DNA of 64,000 nt, from positions 2,098,756 to 2,162,755 of the forward strand of contig NZ_LT629945.1 of assembly GCF_900104675.1 (NCBI RefSeq), read 5' to 3'. The position numbers and the translations under genes are program-made. Below, piece after piece: positions 17,651 through 27,597 of the stretch (position 1 is the stretch's first letter; each line of letters begins with the position of its first letter). The DNA is from Angelakisella massiliensis (GTDB taxonomy: Bacteria; Bacillota; Clostridia; Oscillospirales; Ruminococcaceae). Under the pieces are notes generated by a model. The model was given only the letters and a program-made list of their open reading frames with translations, was not told the origin of the DNA and searched no databases.

Positions 17651-18201
17651 TCCCGGAAATTAAAGCCTATGAAGAAAAAATGACCAAAACCATCAATGTT
17701 CTCACCAACGAGTATGCTTCCATCCGGGCGGGCCGGGCCAACCCCGCCATCCTGGACCGGATCATGGTGGACTATTACGGCACTCCCACCAGAATCAACC
17801 AGCTGGCCTCCATCTCGGTGTCCGAAGCTCGTATTCTGGTGATCCAGCCTTATGACAAGAGCGTTCTCAAAGCCATTGAAAAAGCCATCCAGGCTTCTGA
17901 CCTGGGTATCAATCCCTCCAAAGACGGCGCTGTGGTTCGGGTGCCCTTTCCGCAGCTGACTGAGGAGCGCAGAAAAGAGCTGTGCAAGTCCATCCGCAAG
18001 CAGGGTGAGGATGCCAAAGTGGCCATCCGTTCCATCCGCCGCGACGCCAACGACAAGCTCAAGGCGATGAAGAAAAACAGCGAGATTACCGAGGACGATC
18101 AGAAGGCAGCAGAGCAGAAGGTCCAGAAGATGACGGACCGTTTCTGCGAGGAGATCGACAAGATTTCCGCCAACAAGGAAAAGGAGATCATGGAGGTATA
18201 A
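17647..18201 (+). CDS. frr: Ribosome recycling factor
   Basis: Releases ribosomes from mRNA after termination together with EF-G. 184 residues, standard. Starts at ATG 17647, overlapping the pyrH stop; an apparent longer frame from 17605 is only run-on within pyrH. The family signature [23 protein letters not shown] and the three-helix bundle terminus ([17 protein letters not shown]) are present. Confidence 0.98.
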   Translation: MIPEIKAYEEKMTKTINVLTNEYASIRAGRANPAILDRIMVDYYGTPTRINQLASISVSEARILVIQPYDKSVLKAIEKAIQASDLGINPSKDGAVVRVPFPQLTEERRKELCKSIRKQGEDAKVAIRSIRRDANDKLKAMKKNSEITEDDQKAAEQKVQKMTDRFCEEIDKISANKEKEIMEV

Positions 18202-18243
18202 GCCGGTTTCCTTCTGCTTGTCCGCGATAACAACGTATGCATG

Positions 18244-18278
18244 GCCGGTGGCAGGCCCGGGAGGTCCCTGCCGCCGGC
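18244..18278 (+). other. GC-rich hairpin between frr and uppS
   Basis: gccggtggcagg (18244-18255) pairs with cctgccgccggc (18267-18278) with one G-T pair. No T-tract follows, so it is more likely an mRNA processing or stability element than a terminator. Confidence 0.4.
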
Positions 18279-18318
18279 AATTGCTTGTAAAGAGCCAAAA
18301 AAGGAGACTGTTTCAGCC

Positions 18319-19047
18319 ATGAACGAGACCGCACCGACACCACCGTCCCGGGAGCTGCTGCCAAGACATATCGGCATTATTATGGACGGCAACGGCCGCT
18401 GGGCCGCCAAAAGGGGACTGCCCCGGAATATGGGACATCAGGAGGGCGCGAAAACCTTCGGCAAGATCATACGCTATGCCCGGACATTGGGGATCGGGGC
18501 AGTGACGGCGTATGCCTTTTCCACCGAGAACTGGAAACGCCCAAAAGATGAGGTGGATGCGCTGATGTCGCTGCTGCGCCGGTACTTAGGCGAGCTTGAG
18601 CAGCATAAGGATGAAAACGCGAGGCTTTGTATTCTGGGGGACCGTAGTCCGCTGTCGGAAGAACTGCGCCGGGCGATTGAACGGGCGGAAGAAGGAAGCA
18701 GGAACAACACCGGTATTACGGTGAATATAGCGCTCAACTACGGGGGCAGGGACGAGATTGTTCATGGCGCCCGAAAGCTGGCGGAGGCCTGTGTCCGGGG
18801 AGAACTGCGCCCGGAAGAGATCGATGAGGGACACTTTTCCGCTGCTTTATACACAGCGGGACAGCCGGACCCGGATGTGATCATCCGCCCCAGCGGAGAA
18901 ATGCGTTTGTCCAACTTTATGTTGTGGCAGTCTGCTTATGCGGAGCTTGTTTTCATGCATGTGCTGTGGCCGGATTTCACCCCGGAGCACCTGAACTGGG
19001 CTTTGTGGGAATACACAGGCAGAAACAGACGATTTGGAGGGGTTTGA
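18319..19047 (+). CDS. uppS: Undecaprenyl diphosphate synthase
   Basis: Cis-prenyltransferase making the C55 lipid carrier for peptidoglycan. 242 residues. The catalytic motif HIGIIMDGNGRWA (with the essential Asp) and the C-terminal RPSGEMRLSNFMLWQSAYAELVF are present. The start is taken at ATG 18319; AAGGAG at 18301-18306 is 12 bases away, a long spacing, and an upstream in-frame ATG at 18241 would add an unlikely tail. cdsA follows after 3 bases. Confidence 0.95.
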   Translation: MNETAPTPPSRELLPRHIGIIMDGNGRWAAKRGLPRNMGHQEGAKTFGKIIRYARTLGIGAVTAYAFSTENWKRPKDEVDALMSLLRRYLGELEQHKDENARLCILGDRSPLSEELRRAIERAEEGSRNNTGITVNIALNYGGRDEIVHGARKLAEACVRGELRPEEIDEGHFSAALYTAGQPDPDVIIRPSGEMRLSNFMLWQSAYAELVFMHVLWPDFTPEHLNWALWEYTGRNRRFGGV

Positions 19048-19050
19048 ACC

Positions 19051-19908
19051 ATGAAGCAACGAGTGACGACAGCTGTCATCGGTCTTTTGGTACTGGCGGT
19101 GGTGCTGTGCTTTTTTGATACGCTGCTGGTCAATCTTCTGGCATCCCTGATCTGTGGTCTTGCGGTGATGGAGCTGTTCCATGCCGCCAACATGACACGA
19201 TACAGGACACTGACAGCGGTGAGTATCGCTTTCAGCGCGTTTCTCATTTTTGTCAACGCCGGTCCTTTACTGGAACTGTTTGCCCCTTGCTGCTGTGTGT
19301 ATGCCATCTTCTGCTTTTGCTATCTGCTGGCTCATCACGACCGGATGGATACCAGAGATCTTTCCTACTGTCTGATGATGACGCTGCTGGTGACAGTGTC
19401 CTTCTATTGTCTGGTGAGCATTCGGGACCGTTCTACCGCTCAGCTGGGTGTATTCTATCTGGTGATGGCATTTGGTTCTGCCTGGTGGAGTGACGCGGGC
19501 GGATACTTTGTGGGCACTTTTTTAGGCAAGCACAAATTATGTCCCCACATCAGCCCCAAAAAGACGGTGGAGGGCCTGGTGGGCGGTGTGATCAATGCTG
19601 TGCTGGGCAATCTGCTGGTGGCGTTTCTGTTCCAGGAAATCTCCTCCGCGCTGATACCTCTGGGATACTTTGACCATTTGGTTGAGGTGCATCTGGTGCG
19701 GATTCTGCTGGTCACCCCTGTTTTGTCTTTGCTGGGTGTGCTGGGAGATTTGTCGGCATCGGTCATCAAGCGGCAGAACGGCATCAAGGATTTCGGCAAT
19801 ATCATGCCGGGCCACGGAGGGATCATGGACCGCTTTGACAGCGTGCTGTTTATTTCTCCGGTCATGTTTTTAATTTTTAAGTTCTTCCCTCTGATTTCGG
19901 TCATATAA
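19051..19908 (+). CDS. cdsA: Phosphatidate cytidylyltransferase
   Basis: Integral-membrane enzyme making CDP-diacylglycerol from phosphatidate and CTP, the branch point of phospholipid synthesis. 285 residues with about eight hydrophobic helices. The CDS signature is seen near the C-terminus as SVIKRQNGIKDFGNIMPGHGGIMDRFDS. It is in the usual uppS-cdsA arrangement, but the gene that normally follows (dxr) is absent. Confidence 0.95.
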   Translation: MKQRVTTAVIGLLVLAVVLCFFDTLLVNLLASLICGLAVMELFHAANMTRYRTLTAVSIAFSAFLIFVNAGPLLELFAPCCCVYAIFCFCYLLAHHDRMDTRDLSYCLMMTLLVTVSFYCLVSIRDRSTAQLGVFYLVMAFGSAWWSDAGGYFVGTFLGKHKLCPHISPKKTVEGLVGGVINAVLGNLLVAFLFQEISSALIPLGYFDHLVEVHLVRILLVTPVLSLLGVLGDLSASVIKRQNGIKDFGNIMPGHGGIMDRFDSVLFISPVMFLIFKFFPLISVI

Positions 19909-20049
19909 ATTTCATATCTCCCGTGTATAATAGGAACTGCTCCCGTCGGGCGGGCGGCTCCCTAGAAAGGGAACGACAGGCAAGGCGGGGGCAATACCTC
20001 GCCTTCTCTGCGGCGGGAAAGATCCTGATAACAAATGGAGTGTGATCCT

Positions 20050-21117
20050 TTGCTCACCTTTCTTTTAACTTTATTGACTTTTGGTGTGATCATTACCCTG
20101 CATGAGTGCGGACACTTTATTTTCGCCAAGCTCTTTGGCGTACGGGTCAATGAATTCTCCTTCGGAATGGGCCCCCGTCTGGTAGGCTGGCAGGGTAAGG
20201 AAACGGAGTATTCCATTCGTCTGCTTCCCATCGGCGGCTATGTGGCCATGGAAGGGGAGGACGGCATGGAGGATGAAGAGGGCAGACCGATTCCTTCCGA
20301 TGGCCGTGCCTTCTGTGAAAAGCCTGCCTGGCAGCGGTTTATCATCCTCTTTGCGGGAGCGGCCATGAACATTGTGCTGGGCTTTTTCATTTTGCTGGCG
20401 CTGGCCAGTCAGATGGATCTGCTGGGCACCAATGTGGTGGCCAAGGTGGAGGAGGGGACCGCTGTGTCGGAGTACCTCCAGCCCTTTGACCGGATTGTCA
20501 AGGTCAACGGTTATTCCACCCCCAATTATAATGATGTGGTTTTCCAGATGATCCGGGACCAGGATGGTGTGATGGATCTGGAAGTGATCCGCTATGGGGA
20601 CGCTGAGGGTCTCCAGCAAAAGAGCGGACAGCGGGTGGGACTGTCTCAGGTTCCTTTTACCATGGAAAATGAGACCATTCAACTGGATTTTGTCTTTTAC
20701 GGGGAAGAGAATAATCCTCTGCGCACGGTCTCTTATGCCGCTGGATGGACTTCTTCGGTGGTCAAACAGGTGTGGTATTCCCTGATGGATATTCTCACCG
20801 GACGCTTTGGCCTCAAGGATCTGTCCGGCCCTGTGGGAACAGCGGCGGTTATTGGGGAGGCTTCCTCCCAGGGATTGCAGACCCTGCTTTTGATGGTGGC
20901 CTTTATCACCATCAACATCGGTGTTTTCAACCTTCTGCCTATCCCGGCCCTGGATGGTGGACGGCTCTTTTTCCTGCTCATCGAGATCATCCGCCGCAAG
21001 CCTATTCCAGCCCGGTATGAGGCCTATGTCCATGGCGCTGGTCTGGTATTGCTGCTGGGGCTGATTGCAGTGGTCACATTCAACGACATCGCGAAACTGA
21101 TAACAGGAGGCATTTGA
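20050..21117 (+). CDS. rseP: Site-2 intramembrane zinc metalloprotease RseP
   Basis: Membrane protease of the RseP/RasP family that cuts transmembrane segments of anti-sigma factors and leftover signal peptides. The zinc motif HECGH is at residues 18-22, a PDZ domain lies in the middle (about residues 125-225), and the third metal ligand motif NLLPIPALDGGRL is near the C-terminus. Two starts are possible: ATG 20035 without a ribosome-binding site, or TTG 20050 with TGGAG nine bases before it; the second is preferred and gives 355 residues. The end touches ispG. Confidence 0.95.
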   Translation: MLTFLLTLLTFGVIITLHECGHFIFAKLFGVRVNEFSFGMGPRLVGWQGKETEYSIRLLPIGGYVAMEGEDGMEDEEGRPIPSDGRAFCEKPAWQRFIILFAGAAMNIVLGFFILLALASQMDLLGTNVVAKVEEGTAVSEYLQPFDRIVKVNGYSTPNYNDVVFQMIRDQDGVMDLEVIRYGDAEGLQQKSGQRVGLSQVPFTMENETIQLDFVFYGEENNPLRTVSYAAGWTSSVVKQVWYSLMDILTGRFGLKDLSGPVGTAAVIGEASSQGLQTLLLMVAFITINIGVFNLLPIPALDGGRLFFLLIEIIRRKPIPARYEAYVHGAGLVLLLGLIAVVTFNDIAKLITGGI

Positions 21118-21122
21118 GGGCT

Positions 21123-22172
21123 ATGGAATGGAAAAATACCAGGAAGCTGAAAATTGGAAATCTGTTTGTAGGCGGGGACGCTCCCGTTTCGGTCCAGTCC
21201 ATGCTCAACGCCCATCCGGAGGATATAGAGGGAAATGTCCGCCAGACAAAACAGCTGTATGAGGCGGGCTGCGACATCATCCGTGTGGCTATTCCGGGTA
21301 TCCATGATGTGGGTCTGATTCCCGCCATCAAAGAGGCTTCTCCCATGCCGGTGGTGGCGGATATCCAGTATAATTACCGCCTGGCTATCGAATCCGCCTA
21401 CGCCGGAGCCGATAAAGTGCGGATCAATCCCGGCAATATTGGTGACGCCGACCGGGTGAAAGCGGTGGTGGATGCCTGCCGGGCAAATGGCGTGCCGATC
21501 CGTATCGGGGTCAATTCCGGCTCTCTGGAAAAGGAAATCCTGGCGAAATATCAGCGCCCCACCGCTCAGGCACTGGTGGAGAGCGCTATGCTCAATATTG
21601 CCCTGCTGGAAAAATATGATTTCTATGATTATCTGGTGGCCATCAAATCCTCCGATGTCTATGAGACCATCCAGGCTTACCGGATGATTTCAGAGCTTCG
21701 GGATTGCCCCCTCCATCTGGGGGTGACCGAAGCGGGAACCGAGCGGATGGGACTGATCAAGTCCGCCGCCGCTATGGGCTCGCTGCTGTGCGACGGCATC
21801 GGGGATACCATCCGGGTTTCCCTGACAGCGGACCCGGTGCGGGAGGTGGCTGCCGGAAGGGATATTCTCCGGAGCCTGGGGTTGGATCGCAGCGGCCCCC
21901 GTTTTGTTTCCTGTCCCACCTGCGGCCGGTGCAAGATCGACCTGGTTTCTATTGCCACTCAGGTGGAGGAAGCCCTCAAAGACTGCACCAAGGATATCAA
22001 GGTGGCGGTGATGGGCTGTATCGTCAACGGTCCCGGAGAAGCCAAGGATGCTGATATTGGTGTTGCGGGGGGCTATCCCGAATGTACCCTGTTCCGCAAG
22101 GGTCAGGTGATCCGCCGGGTTCCCGCGGAACATCTGGTGGAAGCGCTGCTCCAGGAGGTAGAGCAGCTGTAA
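21123..22172 (+). CDS. ispG: 4-hydroxy-3-methylbut-2-enyl diphosphate synthase IspG
   Basis: Iron-sulfur enzyme of the MEP isoprenoid pathway that reduces MEcPP to HMBPP. The cluster-binding cysteines are visible in CPTCGRCKID and in GCIVNGPGEAKDADIGVAGG, and the N-terminus (NTRKLKIGNLFVGGDAPVSVQSML) is characteristic. ATG 21123 is preferred (349 residues, AGGAGG 12 bases upstream); TTG 21114 is possible but overlaps the rseP stop and sits only 3 bases from the same site. Confidence 0.96.
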   Translation: MEWKNTRKLKIGNLFVGGDAPVSVQSMLNAHPEDIEGNVRQTKQLYEAGCDIIRVAIPGIHDVGLIPAIKEASPMPVVADIQYNYRLAIESAYAGADKVRINPGNIGDADRVKAVVDACRANGVPIRIGVNSGSLEKEILAKYQRPTAQALVESAMLNIALLEKYDFYDYLVAIKSSDVYETIQAYRMISELRDCPLHLGVTEAGTERMGLIKSAAAMGSLLCDGIGDTIRVSLTADPVREVAAGRDILRSLGLDRSGPRFVSCPTCGRCKIDLVSIATQVEEALKDCTKDIKVAVMGCIVNGPGEAKDADIGVAGGYPECTLFRKGQVIRRVPAEHLVEALLQEVEQL

Positions 22173-22197
22173 CGGTCAAGGAAAGTGTGAGGAACGC

Positions 22198-25100
22198 GTG
22201 AAGTGTTTTGAGGAGATCTTTTCCCGGTATCTGGAGGGGGAAAAGCTGCCGGTACTGGGACAAGCACCGGTGGCGGAGCTTTCTCTTTCAGCGGCCAGGG
22301 ATAAGATGATGGCTCGGCTGGAGCCGGAGGGGATCATCCCCAAAGAGGAGATTTACCGGGCTGAGGACCGTCTGAGGCGGTCCCTGGGGCTGCGGGATTT
22401 TGTCATCCAGGCCCGTTTTGATTCCCAGCTGCTGGATGGCAGCTACCTGCCCAACATCACAACGGAATTGATCGAGGAGGGGGAGCCGATCAACGGCTTT
22501 TTCTCCGGCGCGCAGGCTGTCTGGAAGGACGGCCTTTTTTCCATTGAGCTGCGCAACGGCGGGGCAGCCTTTTTATTGGAACAGCAGGTGGATCAGAAGA
22601 TCTCCACCATTATCGCCAGGGACTTTGGTGTTCATGCCAAGGTGGAGTTCACCGGCGTCACCCAGCTGGATGCCCCGCAGCCTGTTTCAGAAAACCGCGC
22701 TGCTCCGTCTCCGGCGGCTGCTCGTCCTGCCTCCGCCCCCAAACGGACAGGGGAGAGCGCTCAGCCCCGTCCCAGAAAGAGCCGCGGCAATCGCTTTGAG
22801 GGCTTTCCCTTTGTGGAGGGCTCCGCTGTGGCAGTTACAGGCCGGGAGATCCGGGACAACCCCATTGCGCTTAAGGAAGTCAATGCCGAAAGCGGACGGG
22901 TCACCGTCTGGGGAGATATTTTTGATGTGGCATCCCGGGAGAATCGGGATGGTACCAAGATCATTATGACGGTGAGCATCACCGACTACACCAGCTCCAT
23001 CAATCTGAAAATTTTTGAGGATAAGGAGAAGGCCAAAGCGCTGGAGCCTTTGAAGGTGGGCGCCACTGTGGTGGTCTATGGCGAAGCCGGCTACGACAAA
23101 TATGACCGGGACGTGACCATCAAGCCCATGGCCATCACCAGCGTCAAGAAAAAGCAGGTGACCGACGACGAACCGGACAAACGGGTGGAGCTCCACTGCC
23201 ATACCACCATGTCCATGATGGATGGCGTCACACCGGCGGCTCAGCTGGTGGCCCGGGCGGCCCAGTGGGGCCACAGCGCCATCGCCATCACCGACCATGG
23301 GGTGGTCCAGGCGTTTCCTGAGGCCATGGGAGCGGAAGCAAAGGCCCGGAAATCCAATCCAGATTTCAAGGTGATCTATGGAGTGGAAGGGTATTTTGTC
23401 AACGACATGATCCCCGTGGTCACCGGCAGCTGCAAGGAGCCTCTGGATGGGGAATACATCGTCTTTGACCTGGAGACCACCGGCCTTTCCGCCGCTACTG
23501 AGCGGATCACCGAGATCGGCGCGGTGCGGATGCGGGGTTATCAGGTGCTGGATCGCTTCGATCTCTTTGTGGACCCGGAAAAATCCATCCCCCCGGAGAT
23601 TGTAAAGCTCACCAGTATTACAGATGAAATGGTGGCAGGCGCCCCCAAGGAAAAGGAAGCGCTGGAGCGGTTTTTCGACTTCTGCGGCGACTGCTCTGTG
23701 CTGGTGGCCCATAACGCCTCCTTTGACATGGGATTTTTGCGGGCGGCTATGAGCCGCTGCGGCATTCAGCGCCCCCTGGCCAGTGTGGATACCCTGATTT
23801 TGGCCCGTGGATTGTATCCGGAGCTGAAAAAGCACAAGCTGAACATTCTGGCGGATCATCTGGGAGTGGATCAGCAGCACCACCACCGGGCGGACGACGA
23901 TGCCCGGGTGCTGGCGGAAATTTTCATCAAGATGCTCCAGAAAGCGGCGGAGGAGAAGCAGATCACCCAGGTATGGGATCTCAACAGCGCCCTGAACACC
24001 GAGGGAGGCTACAAAGGAAAGAGCTATCACATCATCTTGCTGGCCAAAAACTCGGTGGGACTGAAAAACCTGTATAAGTTGGTTTCCTTCGGCCACCTGG
24101 ACTACTATTATAAAAAGCCCCGTATCCCCAAGAGCGTGCTGGAAAAGCACCGGGAGGGAATCATTGTGGGTTCCGCCTGTGAGGCAGGGGAACTGTTCTC
24201 CGCCATTGTGGAGGGGAAGAGCTGGGACGAACTGCAGCAGATCGCTTCCTTCTATGATTACCTGGAGGTGCAGCCTCTGGGCAATAACGCCTATATGCTT
24301 CGGGAAGGGATGGTCAGCAGCGAGGAGGACCTGCGGGAGTTCAACCGCACTATCATTCGCCTGGGTAAGGCCCTGGATAAGCCGGTGGTAGCCACAGGAG
24401 ACGTCCACTTTATTGATGAGCAGGACAGCAAGTTCCGGGAGATCCTCATGGCCTCCCAGGGCTTCAAGGATGCCGGCCAGCAGGCGCCCCTCTATTTCCG
24501 CACCACCCGGCAGATGCTGGATGAGTTCAGCTATCTGGACGAGGAGACCGCCCGCAAGCTGGTTATTGACAATCCCAACCGTATCGCTGATATGTGTGAC
24601 CGTCTCAAACCCATTCCCGATGGTACATATACCCCCACCATCGAGGGAGCCGAGGAGGACCTGATCCGCATCACCCATGAGCGAGCGGAGGAGATTTACG
24701 GCAAGCCCCTGCCTGAAATCGTGGAAAAACGGCTGGACCGGGAGCTGAGCTCCATCACCAAGCATGGTTTCTCGGTGCTGTACATGATCGCCCAGAAGCT
24801 GGTGAAGGAATCGGTGGATAACGGCTATTCTGTCGGTTCCCGTGGTTCGGTAGGCTCCTCCTTTGTGGCTATCATGGCGGGAATCTCCGAGGTAAACCCG
24901 CTGTCTCCCCACTATGTCTGCCCCAAGTGCAAGCACAGCGAATTTATTACCGATGGTTCGGTGGGCTCCGGCTTCGATCTGCCTCCCAAAAACTGCCCGG
25001 AGTGCGGTACCCTGATGAATCAGGACGGACATGAGATTCCCTTTGAAACCTTCCTGGGCTTCGACGGCGACAAGGCCCCTGATATCGACCTGAACTTCTC

Positions 25101-26508
25101 CGGCGAATATCAGTCCCGGTCCCACGCCTTCACCGAAAAGCTGTTCGGCCAGTCCCATGTGTTCAAGGCCGGCACCATCTCCACCGTGGCGGAAAAGACC
25201 GCTTACGGCTATGTGAAGCATTACCTGGACGAGAGGGGGCTGACGGTCACCAACGCCGAAGAGAACCGGCTGGTGAAGGGATGCACCGGCATCAAGCGCA
25301 CCACCGGCCAGCATCCCGGCGGCATGGTGGTTGTGCCCAGCAACTATGAAATTTACGATTTCTGCCCGGTGCAGCACCCGGCGGACGATCCCAACTCCAC
25401 CACCGTCACCACCCACTTCGACTTCCATTCTCTCCATGACACCATCCTCAAGCTGGACGAGCTGGGACACGATGCTCCCACCCTGTTCAAATATATGGAG
25501 GACTACACCGGCGTGAAGCTGACGGATATTCCCATGAGTGATGATAAGGTATACAGTCTGTTCACCTCCTCTGAGGCTTTGGGGGTGGATCTGAGTGATA
25601 TCCGCTGCGAAACGGGCAGTCTGGCCTTGCCGGAGATGGGTACTCCCTTCGTCCGGGGAATGCTGGTGGAATCCAAGCCCAAGAAGTTTGCCGATCTGCT
25701 CCAGATTTCCGGCCTGTCCCACGGCACCGATGTTTGGCTGGGCAACGCCAAGGATCTGATTGCCGATGGCACCTGCACCATTTCCAATGTGATCGGCACC
25801 CGTGACAGCATCATGACCACCCTGCTCCACTACGGCCTGGAGCCTAAAACCGCCTTCAAGATCATGGAGATCACCCGTAAAGGCAAAGCTCCCACCCTCC
25901 TCACCGAGGAGATGAAACAGGATATGCGGGACCATGGGGTGCCGGAGTGGTATATCGACAGCTGCCTGAAGATCAAGTATATGTTCCCCAAGGCCCACGC
26001 CGCCGCCTATGTCATTTCCGCCATCCGCCTGGGGTGGTACAAGGTCTATTATCCCAAGGAGTTTTACGCGGTGATTTTCTCCATCCGCGGAGAGGACTTT
26101 GACGCAAACGCTGCCATCAAGGGGCCGGAATTTGTAAAAAGCTGCATCGACAACCTCTACGCCAAGGGCAATGACCGGACGGCCAAGGAGGACGGTCAAC
26201 TGGAAATGTTCCAGATCACCTATGAGATGTTAAAGCGGGGCATCCAGCTGCTGCCGGTGGATCTGTACCGTTCCGACGCCCGGCTCTACCGCATTGAGGA
26301 CGGGAAGATCCGGCTGCCTTTCTCCAGCCTCAAGGGCCTGGGATTGGCCGCCGCCGTCAGCCTGCAAAAAGCGGGGGAGCAGGGGCCCTATCTGTCCATC
26401 GATGAGGTTTCCACCCGTTCCGGCGCCTCCAAGTCGGTCATTGAATTGCTGCGGGAGCACGGCACTCTGGCTGGACTGCCGGAAAGCAGCCAGATGACGC
26501 TGTTCTGA
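22198..26508 (+). CDS. polC: DNA polymerase III alpha subunit, PolC type
   Basis: Main replicative polymerase of Firmicutes. 1436 residues, typical. Domains in order: N-terminal domains to about residue 190, an OB-fold (about 210-320), a PHP domain opening with LHCHTTMSMMDG (about 330), and a DnaQ-type proofreading exonuclease inserted in it (DLETTG at 424-429, with the later HNASFDMGF). The polymerase core then includes a four-cysteine zinc module (CPKCK...CPEC). Starts at GTG 22198; the upstream gagga is a modest ribosome site. It ends the cluster that begins with pyrH. Confidence 0.98.
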   Translation: MKCFEEIFSRYLEGEKLPVLGQAPVAELSLSAARDKMMARLEPEGIIPKEEIYRAEDRLRRSLGLRDFVIQARFDSQLLDGSYLPNITTELIEEGEPINGFFSGAQAVWKDGLFSIELRNGGAAFLLEQQVDQKISTIIARDFGVHAKVEFTGVTQLDAPQPVSENRAAPSPAAARPASAPKRTGESAQPRPRKSRGNRFEGFPFVEGSAVAVTGREIRDNPIALKEVNAESGRVTVWGDIFDVASRENRDGTKIIMTVSITDYTSSINLKIFEDKEKAKALEPLKVGATVVVYGEAGYDKYDRDVTIKPMAITSVKKKQVTDDEPDKRVELHCHTTMSMMDGVTPAAQLVARAAQWGHSAIAITDHGVVQAFPEAMGAEAKARKSNPDFKVIYGVEGYFVNDMIPVVTGSCKEPLDGEYIVFDLETTGLSAATERITEIGAVRMRGYQVLDRFDLFVDPEKSIPPEIVKLTSITDEMVAGAPKEKEALERFFDFCGDCSVLVAHNASFDMGFLRAAMSRCGIQRPLASVDTLILARGLYPELKKHKLNILADHLGVDQQHHHRADDDARVLAEIFIKMLQKAAEEKQITQVWDLNSALNTEGGYKGKSYHIILLAKNSVGLKNLYKLVSFGHLDYYYKKPRIPKSVLEKHREGIIVGSACEAGELFSAIVEGKSWDELQQIASFYDYLEVQPLGNNAYMLREGMVSSEEDLREFNRTIIRLGKALDKPVVATGDVHFIDEQDSKFREILMASQGFKDAGQQAPLYFRTTRQMLDEFSYLDEETARKLVIDNPNRIADMCDRLKPIPDGTYTPTIEGAEEDLIRITHERAEEIYGKPLPEIVEKRLDRELSSITKHGFSVLYMIAQKLVKESVDNGYSVGSRGSVGSSFVAIMAGISEVNPLSPHYVCPKCKHSEFITDGSVGSGFDLPPKNCPECGTLMNQDGHEIPFETFLGFDGDKAPDIDLNFSGEYQSRSHAFTEKLFGQSHVFKAGTISTVAEKTAYGYVKHYLDERGLTVTNAEENRLVKGCTGIKRTTGQHPGGMVVVPSNYEIYDFCPVQHPADDPNSTTVTTHFDFHSLHDTILKLDELGHDAPTLFKYMEDYTGVKLTDIPMSDDKVYSLFTSSEALGVDLSDIRCETGSLALPEMGTPFVRGMLVESKPKKFADLLQISGLSHGTDVWLGNAKDLIADGTCTISNVIGTRDSIMTTLLHYGLEPKTAFKIMEITRKGKAPTLLTEEMKQDMRDHGVPEWYIDSCLKIKYMFPKAHAAAYVISAIRLGWYKVYYPKEFYAVIFSIRGEDFDANAAIKGPEFVKSCIDNLYAKGNDRTAKEDGQLEMFQITYEMLKRGIQLLPVDLYRSDARLYRIEDGKIRLPFSSLKGLGLAAAVSLQKAGEQGPYLSIDEVSTRSGASKSVIELLREHGTLAGLPESSQMTLF

Positions 26509-26590
26509 GAGGGCACAGGCCCAACACCAGCCCGATAAGGTCGGGAGAAATCATAAAACGCTGACCAGCCGGAAAAAATTCAAAAAAGTC

Positions 26591-26619
26591 TTGACAGGGA
26601 AGAGAAGTTCTGATATTCT
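26591..26619 (+). promoter_or_regulatory. Sigma-A promoter of infC-rpmI-rplT
   Basis: A near-consensus promoter: TTGACA (26591-26596), 17-base spacer, TATTCT (26614-26619). Transcription should start near 26626. Confidence 0.85.
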
Positions 26620-26625
26620 ATTTTA

Positions 26626-26800
26626 GAAAACAAAGCAGAACAGCTTCAGTCGTTCTCACCTGCCGGTCTTTTTATCAGGCATGGTCAATACTACAAGTGC
26701 AGCAGGCTCCGGTAAAAAGCCTGTGGTTTGTAATGTTGAGCGCGGACGGTGAAGATCGTCCGCGCTTTGTAGTTTATTTGTAAATTGGAGGTGCTTTGCC
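26626..26800 (+). ncRNA. infC operon leader RNA
   Basis: A leader of about 175 bases before infC. It contains the hairpin gcgcggacg (26740-26748) / cgtccgcgc (26757-26765) followed by tttgtagttta. In Bacillus and relatives the infC-rpmI-rplT leader is bound by ribosomal protein L20 and causes early termination. The same control is plausible here, but the L20-binding fold was not demonstrated and the T-tract is weak. Confidence 0.5.
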
Positions 26801-27319
26801 ATTAGCAACAAGGAACTGCAGATCAACGAGGAGATCCGGGATAAAGAGGTGCGGGTCATCGGCTCTGACGGCGCTCAGCTGGGTATTCTGTCCCTGCGGG
26901 CGGCGCTGGATCTGGCCGCAGAAAAAGATCTGGATCTTGTAAAGATCGCTCCTCAGGCCACACCGCCTGTCTGCCGGATCATGGATTACGGCAAGTATCG
27001 TTTCGAGCAGGCGAAAAAGGAAAAGGAAGCCAAGAAAAATCAGAAGGTCATCGACGTCAAGGAAGTGCGTCTCTCCCTGAACATCGATACCCACGATTTT
27101 GAGACCAAGGTTGGTCACGCCAAGAGATTCCTGACCGGTGGCGACAGAGTGAAGGTATCCATCCGCTTCCGCGGCAGAGAGATGGCTCATGCCAATCTGG
27201 GCGGCGACATCATGCAGAAGTTTGCCGACGCCTGCGCCGAGTGGGGCACAGTGGAAAAGATGCCCAAGCTGGAAGGTCGCAGCATGATCATGTTCCTGTC
27301 GGCAAAGACCGCTAAGTAA
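26801..27319 (+). CDS. infC: Translation initiation factor IF-3, ATT start
   Basis: Binds the 30S subunit and checks start-codon pairing. The start is set at ATT 26801: it has TGGAGGTG 7-14 bases upstream and gives 172 residues beginning [20 protein letters not shown], the conserved IF-3 N-terminus. The first ATG (26849) would delete this conserved segment. A rare ATT/ATC/ATA start in infC is a known autoregulatory device, since IF-3 itself rejects such codons. The C-terminal domain ends in [12 protein letters not shown]. Confidence 0.96.
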   Translation: MSNKELQINEEIRDKEVRVIGSDGAQLGILSLRAALDLAAEKDLDLVKIAPQATPPVCRIMDYGKYRFEQAKKEKEAKKNQKVIDVKEVRLSLNIDTHDFETKVGHAKRFLTGGDRVKVSIRFRGREMAHANLGGDIMQKFADACAEWGTVEKMPKLEGRSMIMFLSAKTAK

Positions 27320-27339
27320 CAATTTGGGAGGAAAAGAAA

Positions 27340-27540
27340 ATGCCTAAGCTGAAAACTCATTCCGGTGCGAAGAAGCGCTTCAAACTCACTAAGACCGGCA
27401 AGCTCAAGAGAGCCAAAGCCTTCAAGTCCCACATCCTCAACAAGAAGACCACCAAGCGCAAGAGAAGCCTGAGACAGGGTACCTATGCGGACAAGACCAA
27501 CGTGGGCGCCATCAAGCTGCTGCTTCCCAACCACAAATAA
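27340..27540 (+). CDS. rpmI: Large ribosomal subunit protein bL35
   Basis: A 66-residue, very basic ribosomal protein. The start [19 protein letters not shown] is diagnostic of L35. ATG 27340 has gggaggaaaag upstream. It sits between infC and rplT, as in nearly all bacteria. Confidence 0.98.
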   Translation: MPKLKTHSGAKKRFKLTKTGKLKRAKAFKSHILNKKTTKRKRSLRQGTYADKTNVGAIKLLLPNHK

Positions 27541-27597
27541 GCGTAAACGGCGCGTATACAGGACAGAAATCAACACCACAAACGGAGGTAACTAGAT

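Noticed and set aside
22687-26199. A 1170-codon open frame antisense to polC
   Set aside because: It mirrors the codon bias of polC, lacks a ribosome site and shows no family similarity. The same applies to long antisense frames over leuS (43220-45154), smc (36401-37993, 38576-39829), the V-ATPase and rnf genes.
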